Shown: positions 23,829 through 33,074 of the stretch, in pieces
Layout of the letters: each line of letters starts with the position of its first letter
Numbering within the stretch: position 1 is the first letter of the stretch
Origin: Sporolactobacillus shoreae
GTDB lineage: Bacteria > Bacillota > Bacilli > Bacillales > Sporolactobacillaceae
Direction: 5' to 3'
Length of the DNA stretch: 64,000 nucleotides
Assembly (NCBI RefSeq): GCF_004684935.1
Contig: NZ_SRJD01000007.1
Location: 1 to 64,000 of the forward strand
The notes under the pieces: model-generated
What the model was told of the DNA's origin: nothing
Seen by the model: only the letters and a program-made list of their open reading frames with translations
Database searches by the model: none
Made by a program: the position numbers and the translations under genes

Positions 23829-26489
23829 CTACCGCTTTTCAAATGCCATTCGCATGACAGCTTTGACGCATTCACTGACCGCCAAAGGGACGAGTGAAAG
23901 CCCAATAACGACGAGCCAGTCGCTCATCGTCAGCATCTGAACGTGGAATGCGCCGGACAAAACCGGAATTGAAATGACGGCATACTGCAAGAGCATGCCA
24001 AGTGCGATTGCTCCGGCTAAATATCGGTTAGAAAAGAGCCCGATCCGGAAAATAGACTGAAGCGAATGGCGCATCGCCAGAGAATAGAAAAGTTGGGAGA
24101 CAGCAAGAACGACGAAGGCCATTGTTTCCGCATAGGTTAATGTGTTTTCAGGAATATTTTTCGACCACAGGCCGTAACCGTGCTCATTCAGGCCGAAATA
24201 AAAAGCGCACAGTGTCAGTACACCGATCAGCGTCCCTCCCAGAATTGCCCGGAACGCCACGCCGCCCGCGAAGAAACCTTCGTCCGCACTTCTCGGGGGT
24301 CTCCTCATGATCTCAGGATCTCCCGGGTCCACCCCGAGCGCAAGTGCCGGCAGTGTGTCGGTGATCAGATTAATCCAGAGAATCTGCGTCGGCATCAGAG
24401 GTACCGGCCAGAAAAAGAGCACCGAGGCAAAAATCGCGACAATTTCGCCGAGGTTGCACGACAGCAGAAAAACCACCGTTTTCCTTATATTAGCGTAAAT
24501 GTTCCGCCCTTCCTCAATGGCCGCGACAATCGTTGTAAAATTATCGTCGGTCAGGATCATGTCACTGGCCCCTTTGGACACGTCGGTTCCGGTAATGCCC
24601 ATGGCTACACCAATATCCGCCCGCTTCAGCGAAGGCGCGTCGTTCACTCCGTCACCAGTCATTGACACGATATTGCCGTTTGACTGAAAAGCCCGGACAA
24701 TTTTAACTTTATGCTCTGGGGAAACACGCGCGAAGACGCGGTAGTGGTTAACTTTTTCGTTAAACGCTTCGTCCGCAACTGCGTCCATTTCACTTCCGGA
24801 AATCGCTTGTTCCGGGGACGAGGCAATGCCGAGTTCCCCGGCAATGGCGGCCGCTGTGCGCTGGTGATCTCCTGTAATCATCACACAGGTAATTCCTGCA
24901 TTTTTCGCTTTTTGGATTGCATTTTTCACTTCGGTTCTCGGTGGATCCATCATCCCCACAAGTCCGAGTACGGTTAGCCCCTTCTCCATTTCATCCGGCT
25001 GAAGGATCTGCTCCGTCTCCTTGTATGCCGCGCCAAGCACACGAAGTGCCTGATCGGACATAGTTTCAGCCGCCCTCAGAATATCAGCCTTGATTTCTTC
25101 GGTCAGCGGCACCACCTTGCCCTCGATGCGCACAGAATCGGCGATCTTCATAATAGAGTCGATAGCCCCTTTGGTGTGCACGCGGAAGCCGCCGTTCTCC
25201 TTGTTCAAGGTCGACATCAGTTTCCGGTCGGAGTCAAATGGTTTTTCGGCAACCCGCTCATTGATGGTTGCTAATTTTTTCTTCTGGATACGATATTTTT
25301 CACCGAGAACAACCAGCGCCACTTCAGTTGGATCGCCTGTTCCTTCACCGCTCTCATAAGTCGCATCAGAACAAAGAACGAACGTGCGGATCAGCTCTTT
25401 CATGTCCTGCGTGTCGCACTCGGCCTGCCCTTTTTCAGGAACATCCGCGAATTTCCCGGACACATAGGTATGGACGACCGTCATCCTGTTACGGGTCAGC
25501 GTACCCGTTTTATCTGAGCAAATAATCGTCACGGACCCGAGGGTCTCAACGGCTGGCAGCCGTTTGACAATCGCATGGATCCGTGACATACGTGTCACGC
25601 CCAGCGCCAGGACGATGGCGACAATAGCCGGAAGTCCTTCCGGGATTGCGGCGACCGCGAGACTGATCGCGGTCAGGAACATTTCAAAAAGATCCCTTCT
25701 CTGGATCAGCGCCACAACAAAGATCACTGCGCAAATGGCGATAGCGATGTAACCGAGCATTTTGCCCAGAGCAGCGAGCCTCTTCTGCAATGGTGTCAGA
25801 TCCTCATCGTCTGCATCAAGAACCTGCGCAATCTTACCGATTTCTGTGTTCATTCCGGTTGCGACAGCGACACCTTCGCCGCGTCCGTAAGTTGCCAGAG
25901 TAGACATAAATGCCATGTTTGACTGATCACCAAGCGGCGTTTTCGGATCGTCATAGATGTCCCGCGCTTTTTTTTCAGAAGGCACCGACTCCCCAGTCAG
26001 CGCGGATTCTTCGACCTGCAGGTTCGCACTTTCGGTCAGGCGCAGATCTGCAGGAATAAGCCGCCCGGCATCAAGAATAACCAGATCGCCAGGTACAATC
26101 TCCCTCGAGTCTATTTCCCTGACCTCGCCATCCCGGCGGACGAGCGCTCTGGGCACAGACAATTTCTGAAGGGCTTCGATCGCCTTTTCCGCCTTGAATT
26201 CCTGAACAACACCGATTATGGCATTCAGCAAAACAACGATCAGGATAATGATGGCATCCGAATAGTCACCAATGACTAAGGTAATCACCGCCGCGCCGAG
26301 AAGTACATAAATAAGCATATCTTTGAGCTGCGAGAAAAACAGCGCCGCAAGACTTTTTTCAGGTTTGCCCTTCAGTTTGTTTTCCCCATACTTTGTCATT
26401 CTTTCCCTGGCATCCGCGGAAGAGAGGCCGTGCGCCTGATCGACATGGAATGCGTCCAGGACTTCGTCAACCGGTTTGGAAAACCACAT
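23829..26489 (-). CDS. Calcium-type P-type ATPase (SERCA/PMR1-like)
   Basis: An 886-residue P2A ATPase. The N-terminal cation_ATPase_N domain (about 1-70) is followed by helices M1-M2, the actuator with LTGESVPSEK, M3-M4 with AAIPEGLPAIV (Ca2+ site II, with the acidic Glu), the phosphorylation motif DKTGTLT near residue 335, MITGDHQRTA and TGDGVNDAPSLK, and a six-helix C-terminal part. It should pump Ca2+ or Mn2+ out of the cytosol; B. subtilis YloB is a relative. The upstream GTG at 26498 would sit inside the ribosome site, so ATG 26489 (MWFSKPVDEV) is preferred. It stands alone on the minus strand. Confidence 0.93.
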   Translation of the reverse strand: MWFSKPVDEVLDAFHVDQAHGLSSADARERMTKYGENKLKGKPEKSLAALFFSQLKDMLIYVLLGAAVITLVIGDYSDAIIILIVVLLNAIIGVVQEFKAEKAIEALQKLSVPRALVRRDGEVREIDSREIVPGDLVILDAGRLIPADLRLTESANLQVEESALTGESVPSEKKARDIYDDPKTPLGDQSNMAFMSTLATYGRGEGVAVATGMNTEIGKIAQVLDADDEDLTPLQKRLAALGKMLGYIAIAICAVIFVVALIQRRDLFEMFLTAISLAVAAIPEGLPAIVAIVLALGVTRMSRIHAIVKRLPAVETLGSVTIICSDKTGTLTRNRMTVVHTYVSGKFADVPEKGQAECDTQDMKELIRTFVLCSDATYESGEGTGDPTEVALVVLGEKYRIQKKKLATINERVAEKPFDSDRKLMSTLNKENGGFRVHTKGAIDSIMKIADSVRIEGKVVPLTEEIKADILRAAETMSDQALRVLGAAYKETEQILQPDEMEKGLTVLGLVGMMDPPRTEVKNAIQKAKNAGITCVMITGDHQRTAAAIAGELGIASSPEQAISGSEMDAVADEAFNEKVNHYRVFARVSPEHKVKIVRAFQSNGNIVSMTGDGVNDAPSLKRADIGVAMGITGTDVSKGASDMILTDDNFTTIVAAIEEGRNIYANIRKTVVFLLSCNLGEIVAIFASVLFFWPVPLMPTQILWINLITDTLPALALGVDPGDPEIMRRPPRSADEGFFAGGVAFRAILGGTLIGVLTLCAFYFGLNEHGYGLWSKNIPENTLTYAETMAFVVLAVSQLFYSLAMRHSLQSIFRIGLFSNRYLAGAIALGMLLQYAVISIPVLSGAFHVQMLTMSDWLVVIGLSLVPLAVSECVKAVMRMAFEKR

Positions 26490-26660
26490 ATCTGCCACCT
26501 CATTCTCAGGTCAATTAAACAGCACAGCTTTATGGCTTGCTTATCATCTTATCTTTACCCGAAAAGCCGATAGTTATTGTCATTAGTTTTTCTATTATCA
26601 GTTGTAAATGCAGAGCCGGCCGTTCCCCGAGGCAGCCTGATTGCGAGGGAGGGGAAGCAG

Positions 26661-26876
26661 ATGAAAAAGATACTGGTCGCTTCACACGGTAGTCTGACGG
26701 ATGGCGTAAAGAGCAGCTTGACCATTCTTACCGGCGAACCAAAAATGTACTTTTGTCGATGTTTATGTGAATAAGCAGGATATTGATGAATCACTTAATC
26801 AATTTTTTTAGATCTTAAAGACGTGGACGAGGCAGTGATTTTTACCGATCTGTTTGAAGGGAGCGTCAATGTATGA
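26661..26876 (+). pseudogene. Mannose-type PTS EIIA, frameshifted remnant
   Basis: It begins MKKILVASHGSLTDGVKSSL with a GAGGGG ribosome site, as in EIIA of the mannose family (active His in ASHG). After about 30 codons the frame shifts to TFVDVYVNKQDIDESLNQFF and a stop, and a third frame supplies DLKDVDEAVIFTDLFEGSVN before a stop at 26876. At least two indels are needed to join them and the C-terminal half is missing. No EIIB, EIIC or EIID genes follow. It is a dead gene. Confidence 0.8.
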
Positions 26877-26935
26877 ACAAAAAAGATGATACCGTTTCCT
26901 ATGCATTATACTCAAACGAAGAATATAGCTACTCT

Positions 26936-27454
26936 CTAAAGATAACGTCTCACTTTATTCATATAATTTATGTACTCTTCTCCAAATTCCTGTACACACC
27001 ATCTTTCTTCGGAAAGAACAATCCAATGTGCGGATACTTGAAAAATCACTAATAATGTTAGCAATATCAATGAATGTGTGAGCAGCACACAGCCTAAAAA
27101 ATAAATAAAATACCCAATATACATAGGGTTACGGGAGACTTGGTACAGCCCTTTTAAATTGATCCCATTTTTTTCGGGCTTCGCAAAATTCGATATGGAT
27201 ACGATGCAAAAAATAATTCCTAAACTATATATGATCATGCCTGCGGAAAACCAAGGAGAGTCAACTCTTATTTTGAGGAAAAATAAATACAGGAATATAA
27301 GAATGTTTGCCAGTTGATAAAACCAGTACGCAATTTTTTCTCCACCTGTCAGCGGAGGGAAAAAGGCCGCACGTTTTAACGCTTCTTTATTTAATGTGTA
27401 TAAAAGTCCAAACCTTATAAGTATGATTGGTATTGCTAACAGAATTGCATTCAT
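26936..27454 (-). CDS. Isoprenylcysteine/phospholipid methyltransferase-like membrane protein
   Basis: A 172-residue membrane protein with four or five hydrophobic helices. The C-terminal third carries the ICMT/PEMT-type SAM-binding pattern: SRNPMYIGYFIYFLG, then SEERWCVQEFGEEYINYMNK. Bacterial members methylate isoprenoid-like or lipid substrates, mostly of unknown identity. It has no clear operon partner: on one side is the EIIA relic on the other strand, on the other a terminator and the phosphoesterase gene. The ribosome site GCGGGAT is moderate. Confidence 0.8.
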   Translation of the reverse strand: MNAILLAIPIILIRFGLLYTLNKEALKRAAFFPPLTGGEKIAYWFYQLANILIFLYLFFLKIRVDSPWFSAGMIIYSLGIIFCIVSISNFAKPEKNGINLKGLYQVSRNPMYIGYFIYFLGCVLLTHSLILLTLLVIFQVSAHWIVLSEERWCVQEFGEEYINYMNKVRRYL

Positions 27455-27560
27455 CGTATCCCGCTTTCTTAAATAACGGACAATATTAATAATCTGCAGT
27501 CACTTTCATTATATAGCATGAAGCTCAACCAATGGACGTTGTCTTACGGAAAAACAAAAA

Positions 27561-27595
27561 ATCAAATGTGATTAACGAAAATCATCACATTTGAT
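27561..27595 (-). terminator. Terminator of the phosphoesterase gene
   Basis: ATCAAATGTGAT and ATCACATTTGAT pair perfectly over 12 bp; on the minus strand a TTTTTTGTTTTT run follows. It lies 37 bases past the phosphoesterase stop. Confidence 0.8.
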
Positions 27596-27631
27596 CTGTT
27601 CAAGTCAAGTCAATCCTTCAATTTCAGTAGA

Positions 27632-29287
27632 TTATTTTAGCGCATCTTTAGGTATCGTTACACCCGCGTCTTTATAAAGATTCTTCAAATAATCCTGACC
27701 CTGTTTCCGGGCTGACTGCTTGCTTTCTACCAGTCCGGTGTTCGGATTCAGGAAGAGCGCTTTGTTTTTCCCATGATTTGTGAAGTCGAACATGTTCTCT
27801 AGGCTTCCGGCCATCGCGTCGAACGACTGGTCACCGATGCGCCCCAGTTTCCAGTTGTCTTCAATGAAACGCAAGACGGAAGACTGATCGGTCAATGTAT
27901 TGTCCACGAAGTTCGATCTGGCATAGGGAGAAATCACAAGGAGCGGGAGCCTAGGTCCGTAACCCGCGCGGTCAAGATAGGCGCCCGGTTTCACTTGACC
28001 GGCAACGCCCGGCCCGTTCAGCGCGTCAGCCGTCGGATCATTGGATCCGTTGACGAGTGGGGGCATCACATGATCATACCATCCGTCCGAGTCATCATAG
28101 GCAATGATCACGGCGGTATCTTTCCATGACGGCAGTTGTTCCAGATTATTGATGGTATTCGTCAGGAAGTACTGTTCGTCAAGCGGATCGGAGTAGCCGG
28201 AATGTCCGTCCTGATTGGCAGGTGCTTTTAAGAAACTAACTGCAGGCAGGTTTCCAGAGTTTGCCGCAGTCCAGAAGTCTGCCAGATCGTACTGATGGTT
28301 GGCCTGATCCGTTTTCCCGATCAATGAAGCTTTTGAAGGTGCCAGATGATTCGGATTTGCTGTTGACTGATAGTACTGAAACGGTTCATGATGCGGGATA
28401 TAATCCGTTGAACCGGTTCCCCCGACATTATCATGCTTCTCGCCGGAATTGTGGAATCCGCCTTCAAACCAACCCCAGGTAATGTTCTTTGCGTTGAGAA
28501 GATCACCAACATTCTTACCGGTCAGTGCCACGGTTTTTCCTTTTGATGTCTCATCATAATAGGGATCGATATCATTATAGGTTGTCCCATTGTTAACCAG
28601 ACCGCTGACCACGCCGTCGCTTATCTTTTCGCCGCCAGCCGTGACATTTGCTGTATAGGGCACGGATCCGTGTGTCTGACCGGAAACCAGGTTCAGTGCG
28701 CCAGGTGTCGACGGACCGTAGCTTGTCCCGAATGAATTATCGTTTAAAGCGTAATGCTGCGCGTAGTTCCATAATCCGGTAACCGTGTTGCCGTCATAGT
28801 AGTTCATGACATTTGTCGAGCCGTGCCCACCATAGGTCACATACTTGTCCATCAACCCACTATCCGTCGCTTTTTGTTCATTGGTATAGCTGTGATCATT
28901 GCCACCGGTAACAGCCTGCGAGCGATCCAGCCGCTGTGGATTCGCGCCGTTCGGATTGTTTGTCAGAAGCGTCCCGCTCAGCCCGTTGACCGTCGGAGTG
29001 TTCGGAGCCGCATGAAAAGCCGGCTCCCCCTTCGGATTCAGCGCATGCGGATAAGTTCCGAAGTAATGGTCGAATGAGATATTCTCCTGAAAAATGACAA
29101 CAACATGTTTAATAGGTGTGGTCGTGCTTCCTTGATACTTGACATAGGAATAGCTGTTGCTGTGCTTAGCCATTGACTTTGCGGACAAGACCTGAGTATT
29201 GGGCAAAGCAAAATATCCGCCGGTCGCGACGAGGACGGCGGCAAGCAAACCGGCAGTCCATTTTTTCGATGACTTGAGCCTAATCAT
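27632..29287 (-). CDS. Secreted phosphoesterase (phospholipase C / acid phosphatase family)
   Basis: A 551-residue exported enzyme. A signal peptide (residues 1-35, with KKWTAGLLAAVLVATGGYFA) precedes a phosphoesterase domain of the PLC/AcpA type: IKHVVVIFQENISFDHYFG near residue 58, where the Asn-Ser/Asp metal ligands lie, NDHSYTNEQ, SFLKAPANQDGHSGYSDP and IIAYDDSDGWYDHVMPP near residue 395. Members hydrolyse phosphocholine lipids or phosphomonoesters outside the cell. It is often induced by phosphate starvation; no Pho box could be identified here. A monocistronic unit with its own terminator. Confidence 0.9.
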   Translation of the reverse strand: MIRLKSSKKWTAGLLAAVLVATGGYFALPNTQVLSAKSMAKHSNSYSYVKYQGSTTTPIKHVVVIFQENISFDHYFGTYPHALNPKGEPAFHAAPNTPTVNGLSGTLLTNNPNGANPQRLDRSQAVTGGNDHSYTNEQKATDSGLMDKYVTYGGHGSTNVMNYYDGNTVTGLWNYAQHYALNDNSFGTSYGPSTPGALNLVSGQTHGSVPYTANVTAGGEKISDGVVSGLVNNGTTYNDIDPYYDETSKGKTVALTGKNVGDLLNAKNITWGWFEGGFHNSGEKHDNVGGTGSTDYIPHHEPFQYYQSTANPNHLAPSKASLIGKTDQANHQYDLADFWTAANSGNLPAVSFLKAPANQDGHSGYSDPLDEQYFLTNTINNLEQLPSWKDTAVIIAYDDSDGWYDHVMPPLVNGSNDPTADALNGPGVAGQVKPGAYLDRAGYGPRLPLLVISPYARSNFVDNTLTDQSSVLRFIEDNWKLGRIGDQSFDAMAGSLENMFDFTNHGKNKALFLNPNTGLVESKQSARKQGQDYLKNLYKDAGVTIPKDALK

Positions 29288-29587
29288 TTTTCAATCATCT
29301 CCGATTTGATCAATTTTTTGTCACAAATTGATCATAATTTCTGAAGGTTACCTCCCGGTTTCCGCAGTATTTTCTATTTGTAAAAAATGGATGACAATTA
29401 GTAAAGACGGCTTAGACACTAAGATCCTGTTTGTGCGTTTGTTTTGATGTCTGTCCGACACAACCACATATTGGAAGGGCGTTTCTAACAAAACGTGCAT
29501 TGAAAGCGAAACCTATTAAAGAAGACCTATTTTTATTAAAGAAGCCTTAGTAGTGATGGTCAGGGATGACCTGGTTTCTAAACAAAA

Positions 29588-29778
29588 GGCTTTGTTAAAC
29601 TTATCTGTTGTTTTTCGCTCCATGCGCTCGCTTTCCGCGGGCGATCCGTGAGCCTCCTCGCTCGGTACCCTCGCCGCGGGGTCTCACCAGGCTCGCTGCT
29701 CGCTGATCCCGCAGGAGTCTCGCGCCTTCCGCTTCAAACAGCGGAGAGGCAAAAACAACATTGGATTTAAACATAGCC
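29588..29778 (+). repeat. Dispersed palindromic repeat, copy 3 (longest)
   Basis: A 191-bp copy starting GGCTTTGTTAAACTTATCTG and ending GGATTTAAACATAGCC. The GC-rich core has CGCTTTCCGCGGGCGATCC, GTGAGCCTCCTCGCTCGG and GATCCCGCAGGAGTCTCGCG blocks, several of which can fold into hairpins. It accounts for most of the 29288-29904 gap; the rest, 29288-29587, holds only the phosphoesterase promoter region. Confidence 0.85.
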
Positions 29779-29831
29779 AAACAAAAAGGGCTTTCCTATG
29801 GGGAAAAATCCTGAAGTAGTAAATAAATTCG

Positions 29832-29856
29832 AGCTTCCTGCTCTTTATTTTTTTTG
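29832..29856 (+). terminator. Weak terminator-like hairpin
   Basis: GAGC and GCTC flank a five-base loop and are followed by a long T-rich run. Weak stem; it may end transcription coming from the left before the GyrI-like gene. Confidence 0.35.
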
Positions 29857-29904
29857 TCACATATATCCCTATTGGGTTATTTTATAATTAAAAAAAGGAG
29901 ATGA

Positions 29905-30375
29905 GTGTCAGTGCTAAATGTAACGTTAAAAAAACGTCAGGCCTTTTATCTGTGCGGGTACAATAAAGAAACAAGTTTAGAGACCTGTGGCAAAGAAATC
30001 TCGCAATTGTGGCGTGATTATGATGCTAAAAAAGATGAATTATTTGATATATATGGCTGCAAAAAAGATTTTTATGGACTCATATGGTCTTCAAGTCATA
30101 CCGGATATTATAATTATTTGATTGGTATTGAAATCAGTAATATCACCCATTCTCCAAAAGAAACTATATGTAAACACATACCTGAGACAATTTATGCGGT
30201 CAGCCATGTACCTGTAAGCATGTCTGCCTTTGATGCTTGGACTGAGTATTATGAGAAGACCTTACCAAACGCCGGATATACTCCCGACAAGGAGCACGGC
30301 TTCAATTTTGAGTACTATCCTGCCGGCAGTAAAAGCGACTATGAATTATGGACACCGATACTCAGGGAGCTGTAA
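29905..30375 (+). CDS. GyrI-like / AraC-type effector-binding domain protein
   Basis: A 156-residue stand-alone effector-binding domain, the SHV fold of the GyrI-like family. It has the characteristic middle segment (YYNYLIGIEISN) and the C-terminal acidic/aromatic end (GFNFEYYP). No DNA-binding helix-turn-helix is attached. Such proteins bind cationic or hydrophobic drugs, or inhibit gyrase. The start is GTG at 29905 or 29911 after an AAAGGAG site; an ATG at 29901 is out of frame. A DUF3788 gene follows two bases later and is probably cotranscribed. Confidence 0.75.
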   Translation: MSVLNVTLKKRQAFYLCGYNKETSLETCGKEISQLWRDYDAKKDELFDIYGCKKDFYGLIWSSSHTGYYNYLIGIEISNITHSPKETICKHIPETIYAVSHVPVSMSAFDAWTEYYEKTLPNAGYTPDKEHGFNFEYYPAGSKSDYELWTPILREL

Positions 30376-30377
30376 AA

Positions 30378-30821
30378 GTGGATATTCATACAAAAGAACG
30401 ATTTATGGATAAAAATGCTGCACCCTCTTCCTCAGAAATAAGTGATCTATTAGGAGATCAGGCCGTAAGAAGGCTCAATGAATTTGAACATTTTCTGAAC
30501 AGCCGATATGAATTAATCCGCGAACTGAAATTCCCTTTTGGCAATAACTACGGTTGGGGCTACAAATACAGCCATAAAAGCAAAATGCTCTGCTACTTGT
30601 TTTTTGAGAAAAATTCATTTACCGTTACCCTATCTATTGGAAAGCCAGAGCTCAAAAAATTATATCAGGAATTGGAAAATATGCTTCCTAAAACTCAGAC
30701 CTTGTGGGAAAAGCGTTACCCGTGCGGAGAAGGGGGTTGGATACATTATCCGGTGGAAAATGGCGACGAATTAAAGGACATTGAAAAGTTGATCTACATA
30801 AAGAAAACGCCTAAACACTGA
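30378..30821 (+). CDS. DUF3788 family protein
   Basis: A 147-residue protein. The middle (GWGYKYSHKSKMLCYLFFEK, then FTVTLSIG) matches the DUF3788 family, a small, probably ligand-binding cytosolic protein of unknown role, often near GyrI-like or AraC-type genes. The start is GTG at 30378 (VDIHTKERF), two bases after the preceding stop with a GGGAG ribosome site inside that gene. An upstream in-frame ATG at 30348 overlaps the previous gene and has no ribosome site. Confidence 0.75.
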   Translation: MDIHTKERFMDKNAAPSSSEISDLLGDQAVRRLNEFEHFLNSRYELIRELKFPFGNNYGWGYKYSHKSKMLCYLFFEKNSFTVTLSIGKPELKKLYQELENMLPKTQTLWEKRYPCGEGGWIHYPVENGDELKDIEKLIYIKKTPKH

Positions 30822-31204
30822 TGAATGAATTCCAAGAAGGTGAAGCAAATAAAATATATATTAAACTTCTTCTTTCCAATAGGATGCCTAATCGTAATCA
30901 ATCAACGAATAGAGTTGGTCATTCTGCCTTGCTTATCGGAATGGCTATTATTTACGAATTACTTTCCAAAAAATCAACCATAGATCGTCAAATGAACATA
31001 AAACACTTTTTTGCCAAAAATCCCTTTCAACCTTTTTCAAAGAAAACATATGGAAAACCCCTTTAATGGACTTCATCTGTGCAATGTCCACTGAAGAGGG
31101 AAAAAGGGATGGCGCATTGAATGTTGTGCGTTTTTTTAAATTCTTTCTGATACTATATTTAATGTGTAGATAAAAAAGATGCATATATTTGCCGGTTGAA
31201 AATC

Positions 31205-31993
31205 TCACTTTGCTATTGAAACGGATAAAATCTGAAAAGCAGTCGTCAAATCCAGTAAAAAATGACCTATCAAAAAATAGGGGAGAAGCTTTGGTTTCCA
31301 CCTTACAACAAAGCCAATAACAATTGCAAAAGGTAAAAACATGAACAAACGCCAGACAATAAATCTTGGATCAAATATGAGCGGTAAGGCAGCATGCTGA
31401 AATGAAAGCATAATAGCCGGTAAGAAAAGAGAAAACCATTTATTCCTTGTTATGATTTCTAATCTAGGCATCACATAACCAAAATATGTAGTTAATTCTC
31501 CAAATAGCATGGTCAGTGGGAAAATCATAAAAGCTGTCCACGCAGCCCATATTGGCAGAGGCCTGATAAACAGATTAACCGCTCCCATGTAATCACCAAA
31601 CAGAGCATTGCCCAGCAAGATGAAAGGGATATTCGCAACAGGTATACATAAAAGTAGTAAACCAAGTGACATGAATGAATCCTTAAGAACTGTTTTCTTA
31701 TCAAACACAAAAAAGTTCCAGTACCTTTTATTCTCCCTTTTCAACAGCATATTTAATAGTATCACGCAAATCACGTTTGCAATGGTAACAACAAACGGCC
31801 ACCAATAGGTCGATTGTTGCCATGGCGATTGAACATTACTCATTTTAAATACGATGAAAAATATAAACTGAAATAACAAGAATAAAAAGATACGAGTGAA
31901 TGACATGGATATTATTAAAGGAAGAGAATACTTCTTCTCTTTATAAGCTGACTCTGCATTTTTATTAACTTCAAGTTCAAAAATTGATGCCAC
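31205..31993 (-). CDS. CPBP-family intramembrane protease-like protein
   Basis: A 262-residue protein with about seven transmembrane helices. It carries degenerate CPBP (Abi/CAAX protease) motifs: GELTTYFGYVMPRLE in place of the usual EExxxR, LSFQHAALPLIFDPRFIVWR for the second motif (conserved His), and IGHFLLDL for the last (His and Asp). Members act as glutamic intramembrane peptidases in bacteriocin immunity or protein processing. The start is GTG at 31993, with AGGAGGG seven bases before it; the ATG-like start at 32017 lies before that site. The stretch 31067-31204 holds no gene I can support. Confidence 0.75.
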   Translation of the reverse strand: MASIFELEVNKNAESAYKEKKYSLPLIISMSFTRIFLFLLFQFIFFIVFKMSNVQSPWQQSTYWWPFVVTIANVICVILLNMLLKRENKRYWNFFVFDKKTVLKDSFMSLGLLLLCIPVANIPFILLGNALFGDYMGAVNLFIRPLPIWAAWTAFMIFPLTMLFGELTTYFGYVMPRLEIITRNKWFSLFLPAIMLSFQHAALPLIFDPRFIVWRLFMFLPFAIVIGFVVRWKPKLLPYFLIGHFLLDLTTAFQILSVSIAK

Positions 31994-32262
31994 GCTATTG
32001 CCCTCCTGTCGACACATAAATTTTAAGAATGTTAAACAAATCTAGACTAGGATGTTTCTATCCTATTAGTAATCACTCTTTTTAGGGTAGTGGTAATCTC
32101 ACTTGCGCCAAATTTACTTCTATAAACCTTTTTCAATTTTCGCTGCGTATCAGCCACAATTCCTGCATTGTATGTCCCCTCCAAATTCTATTTTTAGTAA
32201 TTCCGAAGTTCCATTCTGCATTTGCTATTCTTTGGGTCTTCTCCTAAACATATTATTTTCAC

Positions 32263-32847
32263 CTAATCAACGATATTGGAAATCAGCTTTTCTATGATCA
32301 CATCCCTATCCTTTTTACAAGAAAAATCAAGTTTTACGGCCTTTTTCATGATGTCATTTCTCAAAAACATCATTTGGATCGGATGAATGATTTGGCAAAT
32401 GTAGAGAACCAAGTCTTCTTCGGCACACCCCTTTTTTAATTCTTTTAGGAGCGGAATATAATAGTCATATCCCAAATTAGAAGATTCGGCATCTATGACA
32501 TTTTCAAGAAGATAGAGAAGATAATATCTGCTTAGCCTTTTATGCCTCTCAATAAAATCCGCATATCCTTTTATAGAAATAGCAAGCTGCTCCCTGGGCG
32601 TCAAACCCAGCGATGTAACATTCCGGCTTTCTTCCGTTATCGTTTTTCTGATGTAATATTCAACAGCCAATCGAAAGAGTTCTTCCTTACTCTTAAAATG
32701 ATAATTTATTAACCCTACTGCTACATTCGCTTCTTTTGCAATATCAACGATGCTGATTTGCTCCACTTCTCTGTCTTGTAGCAAATTTACTACCGCTAGC
32801 ATAATATTATTTTTCGTTAACGTACTTTTCTGATACATGATATTCAC
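32263..32847 (-). CDS. TetR-family transcriptional regulator
   Basis: A 194-residue regulator with a TetR helix-turn-helix at about residues 12-58 (ISIVDIAKEANVAVGLINYH, then FKSKEELFRLAVEYYI). The C-terminal part is helical and has no recognisable ligand. Two identical-type palindromes (TTGAATA-N-TATTCAA) just upstream are probable binding sites, implying autoregulation. No gene is divergent next to it, so the target may be the CPBP gene downstream on the same strand or something distant. Confidence 0.88.
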   Translation of the reverse strand: MNIMYQKSTLTKNNIMLAVVNLLQDREVEQISIVDIAKEANVAVGLINYHFKSKEELFRLAVEYYIRKTITEESRNVTSLGLTPREQLAISIKGYADFIERHKRLSRYYLLYLLENVIDAESSNLGYDYYIPLLKELKKGCAEEDLVLYICQIIHPIQMMFLRNDIMKKAVKLDFSCKKDRDVIIEKLISNIVD

Positions 32848-32860
32848 CCGTCACTATATT

Positions 32861-32875
32861 TTGAATACTATTCAA
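32861..32875. promoter_or_regulatory. TetR operator candidate, site 1
   Basis: TTGAATA-C-TATTCAA is a perfect 15-bp palindrome 14 bases before the TetR ATG. Confidence 0.6.
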
Positions 32876-32911
32876 TTTTATTTTTTAACAGTATTTTTGT
32901 CAATAGTAATT

Positions 32912-32926
32912 TTGAATAATATTCAA
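32912..32926. promoter_or_regulatory. TetR operator candidate, site 2
   Basis: TTGAATA-A-TATTCAA has the same arms as site 1, with centres 51 bases apart (about five helical turns), which would allow cooperative binding. Confidence 0.6.
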
Positions 32927-33023
32927 CTTTAATTTAATTGCCCATAATACAATGGATACGAATGTCAATTCATTATAATACTCACGTTCTTTCGGGTGCT
33001 TTGAGTTATTCTGTCGACACATA

Positions 33024-33056
33024 ACTAAACGACCACCTGCCAGGTGGTCGTTTAGT
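33024..33056. terminator. Perfect 33-bp palindrome after the esterase gene
   Basis: ACTAAACGACCACCTG and CAGGTGGTCGTTTAGT mirror each other around one base. It begins 18 bases beyond the end of the esterase pseudogene. There is no T run on either strand, so a protein site or cruciform is as likely as a terminator. Confidence 0.5.
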
Positions 33057-33074
33057 ATCTTGAAGTTTCACGTC

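Noticed and set aside
30821-31066. 81-codon open frame overlapping the DUF3788 stop by one base
   Set aside because: Low-complexity basic composition, no recognisable domain and no ribosome site; the overlap alone is weak support.
32006-33024. 14-bp direct repeat CTGTCGACACATAA at 32006 and 33011, flanking the TetR gene
   Set aside because: Considered as a target-site duplication of a small insertion, but no inverted ends or transposase lie between, and a 14-mer within 1 kb may be chance.
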